Positions 1 to 8,800 of a DNA stretch of 46,080 nt are shown here, in pieces. The translations under genes were made by a program, and so were the position numbers. The DNA lies in the NCBI GenBank assembly GCA_001784725.1, contig MFRX01000009.1, positions 22,335 to 68,414 of the forward strand, given 5' to 3'. The notes under the pieces were generated by a model. The model saw only the letters and a program-made list of their open reading frames with translations. It was not told the DNA's origin and ran no database searches. This stretch comes from Candidatus Moranbacteria bacterium RIFCSPHIGHO2_02_FULL_40_12b. GTDB lineage: Bacteria > Patescibacteriota > Minisyncoccia > Moranbacterales > 2-12-FULL-40-10. The first letter of the stretch is position 1, and each line of letters begins with the position of its first letter.

Positions 1-2
1 TG

Positions 3-47
3 GTGGACAGGTATGAAAAAGCTTATCATAAAATTTTAAACAAATAA
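3..47 (+). CDS. C-terminal end of a glycosyltransferase (partial)
   Basis: An open frame enters from the left edge and stops at 45-47. The 14 visible residues end YEKAYHKILNK. They resemble the last residues of the next gene (ENYVAAYRKILKSAG), which suggests a second family 4 glycosyltransferase immediately upstream and probably in the same operon; the next start codon lies 18 bases later. Only the tail is visible, so the assignment rests on this similarity. Confidence 0.5.
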   Translation: MDRYEKAYHKILNK

Positions 48-65
48 AATATCAAATACAAAAAT

Positions 66-1112
66 ATGAAGATAGCAATACTGTCTCCATTTGAGGAGAA
101 AGTTCCACCCGTAAAGTATGGCGGAACGGAGCTGGTCGTATACAACTTAATAGAACAGCTAGTTGGTATGGGCCATGACGTGACATTATTTGGAACCGGT
201 GATTCAAAAACAAGCGCCAAGCTTGAAGCTGTTTTTGATGAATCAATAAGAAACCTTCCGGAATGCCAGGACGCGAAAATGAGAGAAATATATAAATATA
301 TAGGCGTAGGAAGAGTTATTTCCAGCTTGAATAAAGAAAAATTTGATATAGTCCATAATCATATCGGTTGGAGGGTATTGCCCTATAGAGAATTAATTAA
401 GATCCCTATTATTACAACATTACATGGTCCGCTGGATGCTTCTTATGCGCAGAAAACATTCGGAACTTATAAAGACGCTAATTATGTCAGTATTAGCTAC
501 AATCAGAGAAAACCAATGCCGGAATTAAATTACATTTCCAATGTTTATAATGGTATTGACATTAAAAAATTTAAATATTTTCCAAAAGCGGAAGAATATT
601 TTGCTTTTCTAGGGAGAATGTCTCCGGAAAAGGGACCGGTTCAGGCAATTCAAATAGCAAAAAAAGCTGGCGTGAAGCTTATGATGGCGGCAAAAGTGGA
701 TGCTTCCGACAGAGAATATTTCGAAAAAAATGTCAAACCCATGATTAACGGTGAGCAAATAAAATTTATCGGAGAAATAGGCCATGAAGAAAAAGTTGAA
801 CTCCTTGGCAATGCGAGAGCATTACTGGCTCCGATCCAATGGGAGGAGCCATTCGGGCTTTTTTTTGTTGAAGCCATGATTTGCGGAACGCCGGTCATCA
901 CGATGCGAAGGGGTTCCGCGCCCGAAATTATTGTTGATAAGAAAACCGGATTCATCTGTGATAATGTGGACGAAGCCGCAAGCAGGACTAAAGAACTCGA
1001 TAAAATCAATCGCCTGGATTGCCACGAACATGTGAAGAAAAATTTTTCAGCGGAAAAGATGGCGGAAAATTATGTTGCCGCTTACCGGAAAATCCTGAAA
1101 TCGGCGGGCTAA
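66..1112 (+). CDS. Glycosyltransferase family 4 (GT-B fold)
   Basis: A protein of 348 residues that would transfer a sugar from a nucleotide-sugar donor to a lipid or glycan acceptor at the cytoplasmic face of the membrane. The N-terminal Rossmann half starts MKIAILSPFEE and has the glycine-rich PVKYGGTELVVYNL segment typical of GT4 enzymes. The donor-binding half contains FAFLGRMSPEKGP (about residue 180) and the EPFGLFFVEAMICGTPVI block (about 265), where the E-x7-E pair contacts the donor. The length is normal for a short GT4. The start is the first ATG after the preceding stop; no clear Shine-Dalgarno sequence is present. Donor and acceptor cannot be predicted. It follows another GT-like gene closely, which suggests a glycan assembly cluster. 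Confidence 0.88.
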   Translation: MKIAILSPFEEKVPPVKYGGTELVVYNLIEQLVGMGHDVTLFGTGDSKTSAKLEAVFDESIRNLPECQDAKMREIYKYIGVGRVISSLNKEKFDIVHNHIGWRVLPYRELIKIPIITTLHGPLDASYAQKTFGTYKDANYVSISYNQRKPMPELNYISNVYNGIDIKKFKYFPKAEEYFAFLGRMSPEKGPVQAIQIAKKAGVKLMMAAKVDASDREYFEKNVKPMINGEQIKFIGEIGHEEKVELLGNARALLAPIQWEEPFGLFFVEAMICGTPVITMRRGSAPEIIVDKKTGFICDNVDEAASRTKELDKINRLDCHEHVKKNFSAEKMAENYVAAYRKILKSAG

Positions 1113-1139
1113 ATTTATCGGCGTAAAAATTTTTGAAAA

Positions 1140-3827
1140 ATGGAAAAAATCTACCACACGCTTACCGCAGAGGAAACTATAGAAAACTTGAGCTCCAGTG
1201 CAGGCGGTTTAAGCGAGAAGGAGGCAAGAAATCGCTTGTCGCGTTATGGATTGAATAAACTTCCAGAAAAAAAACCGGAGGGCTTTTTTTTGATTTTTCT
1301 CCGTCAGTTTCAAAGTCCGCTTATCTACATACTACTTTTGGCTATGGTTATTGTGTTCGCCACCGGGGAAAACGCGGATGGGCTGGTTATTTTATTTGTT
1401 ATCGTTTTCAATTCCATTGTCGGCGCGGTTCAGGAAGGAAGAGCGAAGAACACCATGTTAGCGCTAAAAAAATTCATTCAGACCAATGCGACAGTGTTAA
1501 GAGACGGAAAAGAAATCATAATTGCGGATGAAGAAGTGGTTCCCGGTGATATTTTGATTATCCAAGAAGGAGAAAAAATTCCGGCTGACGCCAGAGTTAT
1601 TCGTTCTAATAGTTTCAGGGTTGATGAGTCAACTCTCACGGGAGAATCAATTTACAAATACAAAATCACAAGCGCCATCCAGAATATAAATACTCCGATT
1701 GCCGATCAAAGTAACATTATTTTTCGGGGAACTGGCGCGATAGGAGGCAATGGCAGGGCGGTGGTTATCGCCACCGGCTCCAATACGTATATCGGAAGAA
1801 TAACGGAAAAAATCGCCGAAATTGAAAGCGAAATCCCTTTAAAAAAGGAAGTTGCAAGATTATCCAAAATTATTATGGCAGTGGTCTTTGCCATAGTTTT
1901 AATGTTATCTGTTTTAGGTTCGCTTTATAATTTTGACTGGCGGGAGATATTTAAGACCGCTGTGGCAATTTCGATTTCTGTCATTCCGGAAGGACTGCCA
2001 ATCGTCATGACTTTAGTTTTGGCAACCGGAGTACGGAGGATGAGCAGAAAGAATGTACTGGTAAAAAAGTTGCAGGCGGTGGAAGCGCTGGGGCAGGCAA
2101 AAGTAATCGCAGTGGATAAAACCGGCACGTTAACAAAGAATGAACTTTCGGTTGAAAAAGTTTTTGTCAACGGCAGATTTTTTGAGATCAGCGGGCTCGG
2201 ATATGAACCCAAGGGAGATGTTTATTTGAAAGGAAAGGCGGTGAACGCGTCAAATTACAAAGAGTTATTGCTAATGGGAAAAATAAGCGAGTTTTGCTGC
2301 AACGCCCGATTGGCCTTTTCTGAAAGCTTGAGTAAATGGCAGGTTTTCGGAGATCCCACGGAAGCCGCTATGCTTGTTTTTTCTGAAAAATTGGGATTCC
2401 GCAGGGAAATATCGGAAGACGAGTCGCCACGGATCGCGGAAATCCCATTTGACTATAAAAACAAAATTCACGCCACTCTGAATCAGGAAGAGAAAATTAA
2501 TTTTTTATCGGTTGCCGGAGCTCCCGAAAACGTTTTGGCGCTATGCGATAAAATAGAGATAGGAATAAAGTCCCACGTCCTTGATGATGAAAAAAGAGAG
2601 GAATTGGAAAAAATATTTGCTTCAATGTCGAGAAAAGGATTAAGAATCATCGCGCTTGCAATGACCAAGGTATCCGAAAAAAATATAGATGTTGATAATC
2701 TTTCACCCCTTGTTTTTGTCGGTTTTTTAGGCATGAAAGATGTCCTTCGGGAAGATGCCAGAAACGCTGTTCTGCGCACTCGCTTGGCAGGCATTAAAGT
2801 TGTAATGATAACGGGGGATCACAGAATAACGGCGGAAGCGGTTGCTAGAGAAGCAGGAATAATTTATTCATCCAATTCAAGCAGAGTAATAACGGGGAAA
2901 GAAATCGAAAAAGCAAGCATAAAAGAACTCGCGGAAATATTGCCTGAAGTCAGCATTTTTGCCAGAGTCAATCCGGAACACAAGATGAAAATAATTGAGG
3001 CCTACAAAGAGCGGGGAGAAATAATCGCGATGACCGGAGACGGGGTTAATGACGCCCTTTCATTAGTCGCCGCCGATCTCGGCGTAGCGATGGGGAAAAG
3101 CGGGACGGAGGTGGCTAAGGAGGCCTCGGACATTGTTCTTTTAGACGATAATTTTGGAAACATAGTTTTCGGCGTGGAAGAGGGCAGGAATATATATAAG
3201 ACGATTAAAAAAGTAATATTATATTTATTTTCAACCAGTATTGGCGAGGTCCTGACAATTATCGGAGCGATCTTTATCGGATATCCTTTGCCTATTTTGG
3301 CGGTTCAGATAGTTTGGCTCAATCTGATTACGGACGGTTTTTTAGATGTGGCTTTGGCGATGGAACCGAAAGAAGACGGATTGCTGAAAGAAAATTCTTT
3401 AGGAAACAAAAGAAGGTTGGTTGATAAATTAATGATTAAAAGAATGTTTTTAATGGCTTTGCCAATGATGCTGGGAACTCTTGCGCTTTTCGGCAGCTAT
3501 TTTAAAGAGGACTTAACCAAGGCATGGACTATTTCTCTGACTTTGTTGGCGATCTTCCAATGGTTCAACGCTTGGAATTGCCGTTCCGAGTTCCAATCAA
3601 TCTTCCGAATGAAATTTTTTTCTAATAGATATTTAATTCTCGCCACGCTTATTGTCATAACATTGCAAATTTTGGCTATTTATGCTCCGGCGCTTCAGAA
3701 AATTTTACATACTGTGCCGCTAAAATTGTCGGACTGGCTCATTCTCATACCCGTTGGCTTTTCGATTATTTTAGTCGAAGAAGCCAGAAAATTAATTCAT
3801 AGAAAATTTAGCAAATATATTCTATAA
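1140..3827 (+). CDS. SERCA-like cation-transporting P-type ATPase
   Basis: An 895-residue P2-type ATPase, probably exporting Ca2+ across the membrane. Visible in order are the N-terminal cation-ATPase domain, the actuator motif STLTGES (about 165), the M4 motif PEGLP, the phosphorylation motif DKTGTLT (Asp326), the hinge MTGDGVNDA, and the C-terminal membrane helices. Residues matching the SERCA Ca2+ site are kept: the Glu of IPEGLP in M4, the Glu of SIGEVL in M5, and Asn, Thr and Asp of NLITDG in M6. This favours Ca2+ over Na+/K+ or Mg2+ but does not prove it. The start codon lies 27 bases after the glycosyltransferase stop, with no strong ribosome binding site. Length is normal for the family. 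Confidence 0.92.
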   Translation: MEKIYHTLTAEETIENLSSSAGGLSEKEARNRLSRYGLNKLPEKKPEGFFLIFLRQFQSPLIYILLLAMVIVFATGENADGLVILFVIVFNSIVGAVQEGRAKNTMLALKKFIQTNATVLRDGKEIIIADEEVVPGDILIIQEGEKIPADARVIRSNSFRVDESTLTGESIYKYKITSAIQNINTPIADQSNIIFRGTGAIGGNGRAVVIATGSNTYIGRITEKIAEIESEIPLKKEVARLSKIIMAVVFAIVLMLSVLGSLYNFDWREIFKTAVAISISVIPEGLPIVMTLVLATGVRRMSRKNVLVKKLQAVEALGQAKVIAVDKTGTLTKNELSVEKVFVNGRFFEISGLGYEPKGDVYLKGKAVNASNYKELLLMGKISEFCCNARLAFSESLSKWQVFGDPTEAAMLVFSEKLGFRREISEDESPRIAEIPFDYKNKIHATLNQEEKINFLSVAGAPENVLALCDKIEIGIKSHVLDDEKREELEKIFASMSRKGLRIIALAMTKVSEKNIDVDNLSPLVFVGFLGMKDVLREDARNAVLRTRLAGIKVVMITGDHRITAEAVAREAGIIYSSNSSRVITGKEIEKASIKELAEILPEVSIFARVNPEHKMKIIEAYKERGEIIAMTGDGVNDALSLVAADLGVAMGKSGTEVAKEASDIVLLDDNFGNIVFGVEEGRNIYKTIKKVILYLFSTSIGEVLTIIGAIFIGYPLPILAVQIVWLNLITDGFLDVALAMEPKEDGLLKENSLGNKRRLVDKLMIKRMFLMALPMMLGTLALFGSYFKEDLTKAWTISLTLLAIFQWFNAWNCRSEFQSIFRMKFFSNRYLILATLIVITLQILAIYAPALQKILHTVPLKLSDWLILIPVGFSIILVEEARKLIHRKFSKYIL

Positions 3828-3828
3828 T
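3823..3828 (+). promoter_or_regulatory. -10 box in front of murB
   Basis: A perfect TATAAT overlaps the last codons of the ATPase gene and ends 6 bases before the murB ATG at 3835. If it is used, transcription would begin almost at the start codon and give a leaderless mRNA. No good -35 hexamer is seen at the usual spacing. Confidence 0.4.
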
Positions 3829-3834
3829 AACCAG

Positions 3835-4764
3835 ATGATTAAATTAGAAAAAAATATTTCACTTTCTAATTACACGACTTTCCGCATCGGTGGGCCGGCG
3901 AAGTTTTTTATTGAAGTTAAAAATGAAGAGGAATTATTGGAAGCGCTGGATTACGCCAAAAAAAATAATTTGGATTTTTTTATCCTGGGCGGTGGCAGTA
4001 ATTTATTGGTGAGTGATAAAGGTTTTGACGGGTTAGTTATTAAAATGCATAATTCATCATTCCTAATTCATAATTCATCTTTAGAATGCGGCGCTGGCGT
4101 TCCCTTGGCTAAAGCGGTAAGAGAATCTGTAAACAGCGGATTGACCGGCCTTGAATGGGCAGCAGGGATTCCGGGAACGGTCGGAGGGGCGGTGCGTGGC
4201 AATGCGGGAGCATTTGGCGGCAACGCATCTGATGTGGTAAAAAAAGTCAGCGTGCTGAATACGGAAGAATTAGGAATTAAGAATTATGAATTAAGCGACT
4301 GTAATTTTAAGTACAGGGATAGTGTTTTCAAGCAGAATAAAAATTTAATAATTTTGTCTGCGGTTTTTAAATTACAAAAAGGGAATAAGGAGGAAGGCCG
4401 GAAAAAAATCCAGGAAATTATAAAAAAAAGAATTTCTGTCCAGCCGCAAGGAATGCCGAGCGCCGGATCTTTTTTCGTCAATCCAGTCGTTAATAATCCG
4501 AAAATTATTGAAGAATTTGAAAAAGAGACAGGGAAAAAAAGCAAAGAAAGTAAAGTGCCGGCGCCGTGGCTTATTGAACAAGCGGATTTGAAGGGAAGAC
4601 AAATCGGCGGAGCAAAGGTGAGCGAGAAGCACGCCAATTATATCGTCAATACTGGCAATGCCACCGCGGAAGATGTTATAATGCTAGCAAGCATTATAAA
4701 ACAGCAGGTGAGGGATAAATTTGGGGTGGAGCTGAAAGAGGAAGTGCAGTATTTAGGATTTTGA
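3835..4764 (+). CDS. murB: UDP-N-acetylenolpyruvoylglucosamine reductase MurB
   Basis: A 309-residue FAD enzyme that reduces UDP-GlcNAc-enolpyruvate to UDP-MurNAc with NADPH in cytoplasmic peptidoglycan precursor synthesis. The FAD-binding part shows NYTTFRIGGPA and FFILGGGSNLLVSD. The substrate domain has WAAGIPGTVGGAVRGNAGAFG, the YRDS motif and the catalytic-serine motif AGSFFVNP; EEVQYLGF at the end carries the family's conserved Glu. Two loops (about residues 72-83 and 144-153) are encoded by AATTCATAATTC-type DNA that matches the intergenic repeats of this genome, yet the frame and the protein length stay normal. The gene starts 8 bases after the ATPase stop and has no Shine-Dalgarno sequence. 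Confidence 0.96.
   Translation: MIKLEKNISLSNYTTFRIGGPAKFFIEVKNEEELLEALDYAKKNNLDFFILGGGSNLLVSDKGFDGLVIKMHNSSFLIHNSSLECGAGVPLAKAVRESVNSGLTGLEWAAGIPGTVGGAVRGNAGAFGGNASDVVKKVSVLNTEELGIKNYELSDCNFKYRDSVFKQNKNLIILSAVFKLQKGNKEEGRKKIQEIIKKRISVQPQGMPSAGSFFVNPVVNNPKIIEEFEKETGKKSKESKVPAPWLIEQADLKGRQIGGAKVSEKHANYIVNTGNATAEDVIMLASIIKQQVRDKFGVELKEEVQYLGF
4048..4082 (+). repeat. AATTCATAATTC-type repeat inside murB
   Basis: The coding strand here is built of CATAATTCATC and CTAATTCATAATTC units like those in intergenic spacers (for example 5391-5420 and 8802-8822). A second patch in the opposite orientation, GAATTAGGAATTAAGAATTA, lies at 4267-4292 of the same gene. Both are read in frame, as HNSSFLIHNSS and ELGIKNYELS. 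Confidence 0.6.
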
Positions 4765-4768
4765 TTTC

Positions 4769-4851
4769 TTTACGAATTACGAATTTAGTACGAATATACG
4801 AATATCTTGATGATAAATTAGTATATTCGTAAGTGATTTGTAATTAGTAAA
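4769..4851. repeat. Palindromic spacer repeat, copy 1
   Basis: An imperfect palindrome with about 35-base arms. The left arm begins TTTACGAATTACGAAT and the right arm ends TTTGTAATTAGTAAA, with a loop of about 13 bases. Related copies lie at 20444, 28435 and 29219. It fills the space between murB and hpf and ends 12 bases before the hpf ATG. Confidence 0.8.
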
Positions 4852-4863
4852 CATCAACTAAGT

Positions 4864-5232
4864 ATGACTATAGAAAATATGTCCAATATGCGCCTGTTTT
4901 TCAAGGGCTTGAAAATTGACGAACGGACGGAAAATTACATCCGCAAACGGCTGGCGACGATTGAAAAAATACTGCACAAAATCCTTCGCGTGGAAGTGGA
5001 AATTGATCTGGATAAAAAAGGGAAATTCCGGGTGGAAGTGATGGTTAAAACGCCGTACAATCTCTATCGGGCGGAAAACACGACTTCCAGCATTGAAGGT
5101 TCAATTGATACGGTAGAAGACGAGCTAAAGAACCAGATCAGAAAAGACAAGGAAAAAATGAGGGACTTGAGAAAAAGAGGAAGAAGATCGATAAAAAAGA
5201 GAGTTGTAATTGATGAAAACGCGCGGTTTTAA
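4864..5232 (+). CDS. hpf: Ribosome hibernation promotion factor / RaiA family
   Basis: A 122-residue protein of the short HPF/YfiA family. It would bind the decoding region of the 30S subunit and help keep ribosomes inactive or dimeric under stress. The beta-alpha-beta-beta-beta-alpha pattern can be followed: MRLFFKGLKI, the helix IRKRLATIEKIL, VEVEIDLDKKGKFRVEVMVKTP, then the long C-terminal helix with the basic end RKRGRRSIKKR. It lacks the C-terminal dimerization domain of long HPF. The first ATG is used; internal ATGs at 4882 and 4891 would also give a complete fold. It is next to secA, and a terminator separates the two. Confidence 0.88.
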   Translation: MTIENMSNMRLFFKGLKIDERTENYIRKRLATIEKILHKILRVEVEIDLDKKGKFRVEVMVKTPYNLYRAENTTSSIEGSIDTVEDELKNQIRKDKEKMRDLRKRGRRSIKKRVVIDENARF

Positions 5233-5301
5233 AAATAAAGATAAAATCCTTTCCACTTTCAAATTTATAAACTGATTATTTTACAGTGTGTTATATGAAA
5301 A

Positions 5302-5330
5302 CCTCTCTTTGACTAAGGGGGATTTTTTTT
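5302..5330 (+). terminator. Rho-independent terminator after hpf
   Basis: CCTCTCTT, a 5-base loop, then AAGGGGG form a stem with G-U pairs and one bulge, followed by an 8-base T run at 5323-5330. Confidence 0.6.
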
Positions 5331-5348
5331 GTAGAATAACTAAAGGAA

Positions 5349-5423
5349 TTATGAATCAGGAATTACGAATTAAGGGTATTTTTTTGTTTTCCATAATTCA
5401 TAATTCTTTATTCATTATTCGAA
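5349..5423. repeat. GAATTATGAATT-type palindrome upstream of secA
   Basis: An imperfect palindrome: GGAATTATGAATCAGGAATT on the left, CCATAATTCATAATTC plus TTTATTCATTATTC on the right, with a T-rich loop. It ends 3 bases before the secA ATG, so no Shine-Dalgarno sequence is available to that start. The same word family recurs at 4048, 4267, 8802 and 12816. Confidence 0.65.
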
Positions 5424-5426
5424 CAA

Positions 5427-8096
5427 ATGTCCATTTTCAAAAAAATCTTCGGTTCCAATGAAAGGGAAATCGCGAAAATGCGGCCGATCGTGGAGAAAAT
5501 AAATTCACTCGGGCCGGCAATCGCCAGACACTCCGATGAAGAGCTGAAGAATAAGACAACTGAATTTAAAGAATTATTAAAAAATGGCAAGTCGCTGGAT
5601 GAAATACTGCCGGAGGCCTTTGCGGTAGTTCGGGAAGCGGCCGACCGGGTGATAAACGAGCGCCATTTTGACGTTCAGCTTTTAGGCGGGATAATCCTTC
5701 ATCAGGGAAAAATCGCCGAGATGAAAACCGGAGAGGGCAAGACCCTGACTTCGACGCTGGCTTTATATCTCAACGCACTGGAAGGAAAAGGCGCCCATGT
5801 TGTCACTGTCAATGATTATCTGGCTAAAAGGGACTGCAACTGGATGGGCGCGATTTTTCATTTCCTCGGAATTTCCACGGCCTGCATCATCCATGACGCG
5901 TCGTATATTTACGAACCGAAAATTGTTGACAGCGACGAAGTGAGCGTGGAAATGGAAAATCTAAAGCTGGTGAGCAGGAAAGACGCCTATAACGCCGACA
6001 TCACTTACGGCACTAACAATGAATTCGGATTTGATTATCTGCGGGACAATATGGTGCAGGATTTGGGACAAATGAGCCAAAGGGAATTGAATTATGCCAT
6101 TGTTGACGAAGTGGACTCTATTCTCATTGATGAAGCGCGCACCCCACTCATTATTTCCGCGCCGGACACCGAATCAACCAAAATGTATCAAAAATTCGCC
6201 CAGATAATTCCGCGCCTCAAGGAAAAGGACGACTATGAAATTGACGAAAAAATGAAAGCGGTTACGCTCACTGACGATGGAATAAATAAAGTAGAACAGA
6301 TTCTGGGAATGGGTAATTTATATGAGCCGGGAAAGATAAATTATGTTCACCACTTGGAGCAGTCGCTTAAAGCCGAGGTTCTTTTTAAGCGCGACAGGGA
6401 CTATGTCGTGAAGGACGATCAGGTGATTATCGTTGACGATTTCACGGGCCGGCTGATGCAGGGACGGCGCTACAGCGAAGGGCTTCACCAGGCGATTGAA
6501 GCCAAGGAAGGCGTGCAGGTGCAAAGAGAATCAAGAACATTAGCCACTATAACTTTCCAGAATTATTTCCGGATGTACAAGAAACTTTCGGGAATGACCG
6601 GCACGGCGATTACCAGCGCGGAGGAATTTGCCAAAGTGTATAAACTGGATGTTACTGAAATTCCAACCAATAAGCCGATGATAAGAATTAATCACCCCGA
6701 CATGATTTACAAGACGGAAGAAGGAAAGTTCAATGCGATTGTTGAAAGAATAAAAGAAATAAACAAGGCCGGCCAGCCAATCCTGGTCGGAACGATTGCC
6801 ATTGAAAAATCGGAATATTTAAGCGCTTTGCTTTCAAGGGAAGGGGTGAATCACGAAGTTCTTAACGCCAAACAGCATGAAAAAGAAGCGGTGATTGTCG
6901 CTGAAGCCGGGCATAAAAACTCCGTGACAATCGCTACCAATATGGCGGGAAGAGGAACGGATATAAAATTGGGAGAAGGAGTGCGGGAACTAGGCGGACT
7001 TTTTATTTTAGGCACTGAACGGCATGAAGCGCGCCGCATTGACAATCAATTGCGGGGACGCGCCGGACGGCAAGGGGATTCCGGAATGTCGCAATTCTTT
7101 GTTTCCCTTGAAGACGAACTGATGAGGAGATTTGGGGGGGATAAGCTCAAAAATATGATGGATACCCTCGGCCTTCCCGAGGACCAGCCGATCCAGAATA
7201 AAATAATTTCCAAGACCATTGAAAGCGCCCAGTCCAAGATAGAAGGTTTTAATTTTGACATCCGGAAACATGTTCTGGAATACGACGATGTGATGAATAA
7301 GCAAAGGGAAGTGATATACAAAAAAAGGAAGGAAATACTTGGAAAGGAAGATATTAAAAATAATATAACTGATGACGCCAAAGACGAAATGGAAAAAATT
7401 GTCTCGCTTCATTGCATTGACGAAGAAGTCAATTGGGATATTGATTGCGTTTTCAATGAGGCGAATAATATATTTCCAATTAAGGAAGAAGCCAGGAATA
7501 ATTTTGAAACAATCCGCGGCGATAAGTCAAAAAATGAAATTGAGAAAAAAGGCGCGATGCTGGATTATCTGGTGGATCTGATGAAACAGGCCTATAACCA
7601 AAAAGAAGCGGAGATTAGTCCGGAAAATATGAGGCGCGTTGAAAAATTAGTCGCGCTCCAAACGATTGACAATTACTGGATGAATCATTTGGACGAAATC
7701 GATTATATCAGGCAGGGAATAGGGCTCCGCGGTTATGGCCAGAGGGATCCTTTGGTGGAATATAAACGGGAGGCCTTTGATATGTTTTCACACCTGGTCG
7801 CAAATATCCAATCGGCGATAGTGCGGACGATGTTCAGGATTTCAATGGTTCCGGCTGGAACGCAAAAAACGCAGGAGCAGGAAAAAAATATGCAATTCAA
7901 AGGGGCGGATGAAAGCATCGGGCAATTCGGCGGAAAAAATAATATAAAGCCGTCTGAATCTGGCGAAAGTGAAGAAATAAAACAAAAGCCGATTATCAAT
8001 AAAGATAAAGTCGGCCGCAATGATCCCTGTCCGTGCGGAAAAACTGATCCAAATACTGGTAAGTCAATTAAATATAAAAAATGTTGCGGGAAATAA
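5427..8096 (+). CDS. secA: Preprotein translocase ATPase SecA
   Basis: An 889-residue motor that pushes unfolded preproteins through SecYEG. Walker A is TGEGKT (residues 101-106). The Walker B/DEAD region VDEVDSILIDEARTPL is followed by the preprotein cross-linking domain, the second RecA-like half with MAGRGTDIKLG and LRGRAGRQGDSG, the helical scaffold, and a C-terminal zinc-binding SEC-C motif (CPCG ... KYKKCCGK). This full motif set and length leave little doubt. The window also has secD and secF about 5 kb downstream, so much of the export machinery is grouped. The ATG directly follows a palindromic repeat. Confidence 0.98.
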   Translation: MSIFKKIFGSNEREIAKMRPIVEKINSLGPAIARHSDEELKNKTTEFKELLKNGKSLDEILPEAFAVVREAADRVINERHFDVQLLGGIILHQGKIAEMKTGEGKTLTSTLALYLNALEGKGAHVVTVNDYLAKRDCNWMGAIFHFLGISTACIIHDASYIYEPKIVDSDEVSVEMENLKLVSRKDAYNADITYGTNNEFGFDYLRDNMVQDLGQMSQRELNYAIVDEVDSILIDEARTPLIISAPDTESTKMYQKFAQIIPRLKEKDDYEIDEKMKAVTLTDDGINKVEQILGMGNLYEPGKINYVHHLEQSLKAEVLFKRDRDYVVKDDQVIIVDDFTGRLMQGRRYSEGLHQAIEAKEGVQVQRESRTLATITFQNYFRMYKKLSGMTGTAITSAEEFAKVYKLDVTEIPTNKPMIRINHPDMIYKTEEGKFNAIVERIKEINKAGQPILVGTIAIEKSEYLSALLSREGVNHEVLNAKQHEKEAVIVAEAGHKNSVTIATNMAGRGTDIKLGEGVRELGGLFILGTERHEARRIDNQLRGRAGRQGDSGMSQFFVSLEDELMRRFGGDKLKNMMDTLGLPEDQPIQNKIISKTIESAQSKIEGFNFDIRKHVLEYDDVMNKQREVIYKKRKEILGKEDIKNNITDDAKDEMEKIVSLHCIDEEVNWDIDCVFNEANNIFPIKEEARNNFETIRGDKSKNEIEKKGAMLDYLVDLMKQAYNQKEAEISPENMRRVEKLVALQTIDNYWMNHLDEIDYIRQGIGLRGYGQRDPLVEYKREAFDMFSHLVANIQSAIVRTMFRISMVPAGTQKTQEQEKNMQFKGADESIGQFGGKNNIKPSESGESEEIKQKPIINKDKVGRNDPCPCGKTDPNTGKSIKYKKCCGK

Positions 8097-8101
8097 AAAA
8101 T

Positions 8102-8218
8102 CCCGGGACCGGAGTAATCAGAGTGCTTTGCAAACTAACTACTCCGCCGGGGGCCTAATTGCGCCTTTCTGTATTCATACGGCAAGGCAGGTATGATAAG
8201 CTTGGCCAACAGCTTATC
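8102..8218. other. Structured intergenic segment between secA and the MTH1-like gene
   Basis: Two strong stems lie in this 180-base gap. The first (8102-8151) pairs CCCGG with CCGGG and, inside, CGGAGTA with TACTCCG around a small TGC/GCA helix. The second (8195-8218) pairs GATAAGCT with AGCTTATC around an 8-base loop. No T run follows either, so they are not simple terminators. I tested it by eye against SRP RNA and tmRNA and found no match; it could be an unassigned small RNA or a leader element for the Nudix gene. Confidence 0.4.
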
Positions 8219-8275
8219 GCAATATTATTATCTTAGAATTTATATATAGCCCTGTCAATAAATACAAAAAATGCC

Positions 8276-8737
8276 ATGGGAAGTAAGAAAATAATGACTC
8301 TTTGCATAATTCATCAGGGAAATAAAATTCTTTTAGGAATGAAGAAAAGGGGTTTTGGAAAAGGACGGTATAATGGATTCGGCGGGAAAGTTCATGACGG
8401 CGAAAGTGTGGAAGAGGCGGCTAAAAGGGAACTAATTGAAGAAGCCGGAATCAGATGTAAAGAGCTGGATTTAATCGGCGTGCTTGAATTTTCGTGGACA
8501 AATAAACCGGAAATTTTGGAAGTGCATATTTTTAAAGCCGAAAAAATTGAGGGCGAACCGACTGAAAGCGAAGAAATGAAACCGGAATGGTTCCATATTG
8601 ATGAAATACCCTTCCATTCCATGTGGTCGGACGATCCCCACTGGTTTCCGCTTTTTTTGGAAAACAAAAAATTCAAAGGTAATTTTGTTTTTGACGATTC
8701 TGATAAGATGGTTCAATATAATTTAGAAGAAATTTAA
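8276..8737 (+). CDS. Nudix hydrolase, MTH1 (8-oxo-dGTPase)-like
   Basis: A 153-residue Nudix protein expected to hydrolyse oxidised purine nucleoside triphosphates to monophosphates, cleaning the nucleotide pool. The Nudix box is complete (G-KVHDG-E-SVEEAAK-RELIEEAGI). The order of motifs closely follows eukaryotic MTH1/NUDT1: LLGMKKRGFGKGRYNGFGGKV near the start, EVHIFKAE in the middle, then SEEMKPEWFHIDEIPF and the MWSDDPHWFPLFL block that lines the base pocket. The start is the ATG at 8276; an overlapping ATG at 8271 opens only seven codons. It is followed by a strong hairpin. Activity on 8-oxo-dGTP is inferred from family resemblance. Confidence 0.88.
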   Translation: MGSKKIMTLCIIHQGNKILLGMKKRGFGKGRYNGFGGKVHDGESVEEAAKRELIEEAGIRCKELDLIGVLEFSWTNKPEILEVHIFKAEKIEGEPTESEEMKPEWFHIDEIPFHSMWSDDPHWFPLFLENKKFKGNFVFDDSDKMVQYNLEEI

Positions 8738-8777
8738 CATATAACACAACTGTTCGGCCGAAGGATTGTGTTATATG
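8738..8777. terminator. Hairpin directly after the MTH1-like gene
   Basis: A perfect 12-base-pair stem pairs CATATAACACAA with TTGTGTTATATG around TTCGGCCGAA, itself self-complementary. It begins at the first base after the stop codon. There is no T run, so it may protect a 3' end or work as a weak terminator. Confidence 0.5.
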
Positions 8778-8800
8778 ATATTATATTTAAAGGTAAGCTT

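Noticed and set aside
8102..8218. SRP RNA or tmRNA
   Set aside because: The conserved SRP apical GGAA/GCAG motif and the tmRNA tRNA-like ends are absent.
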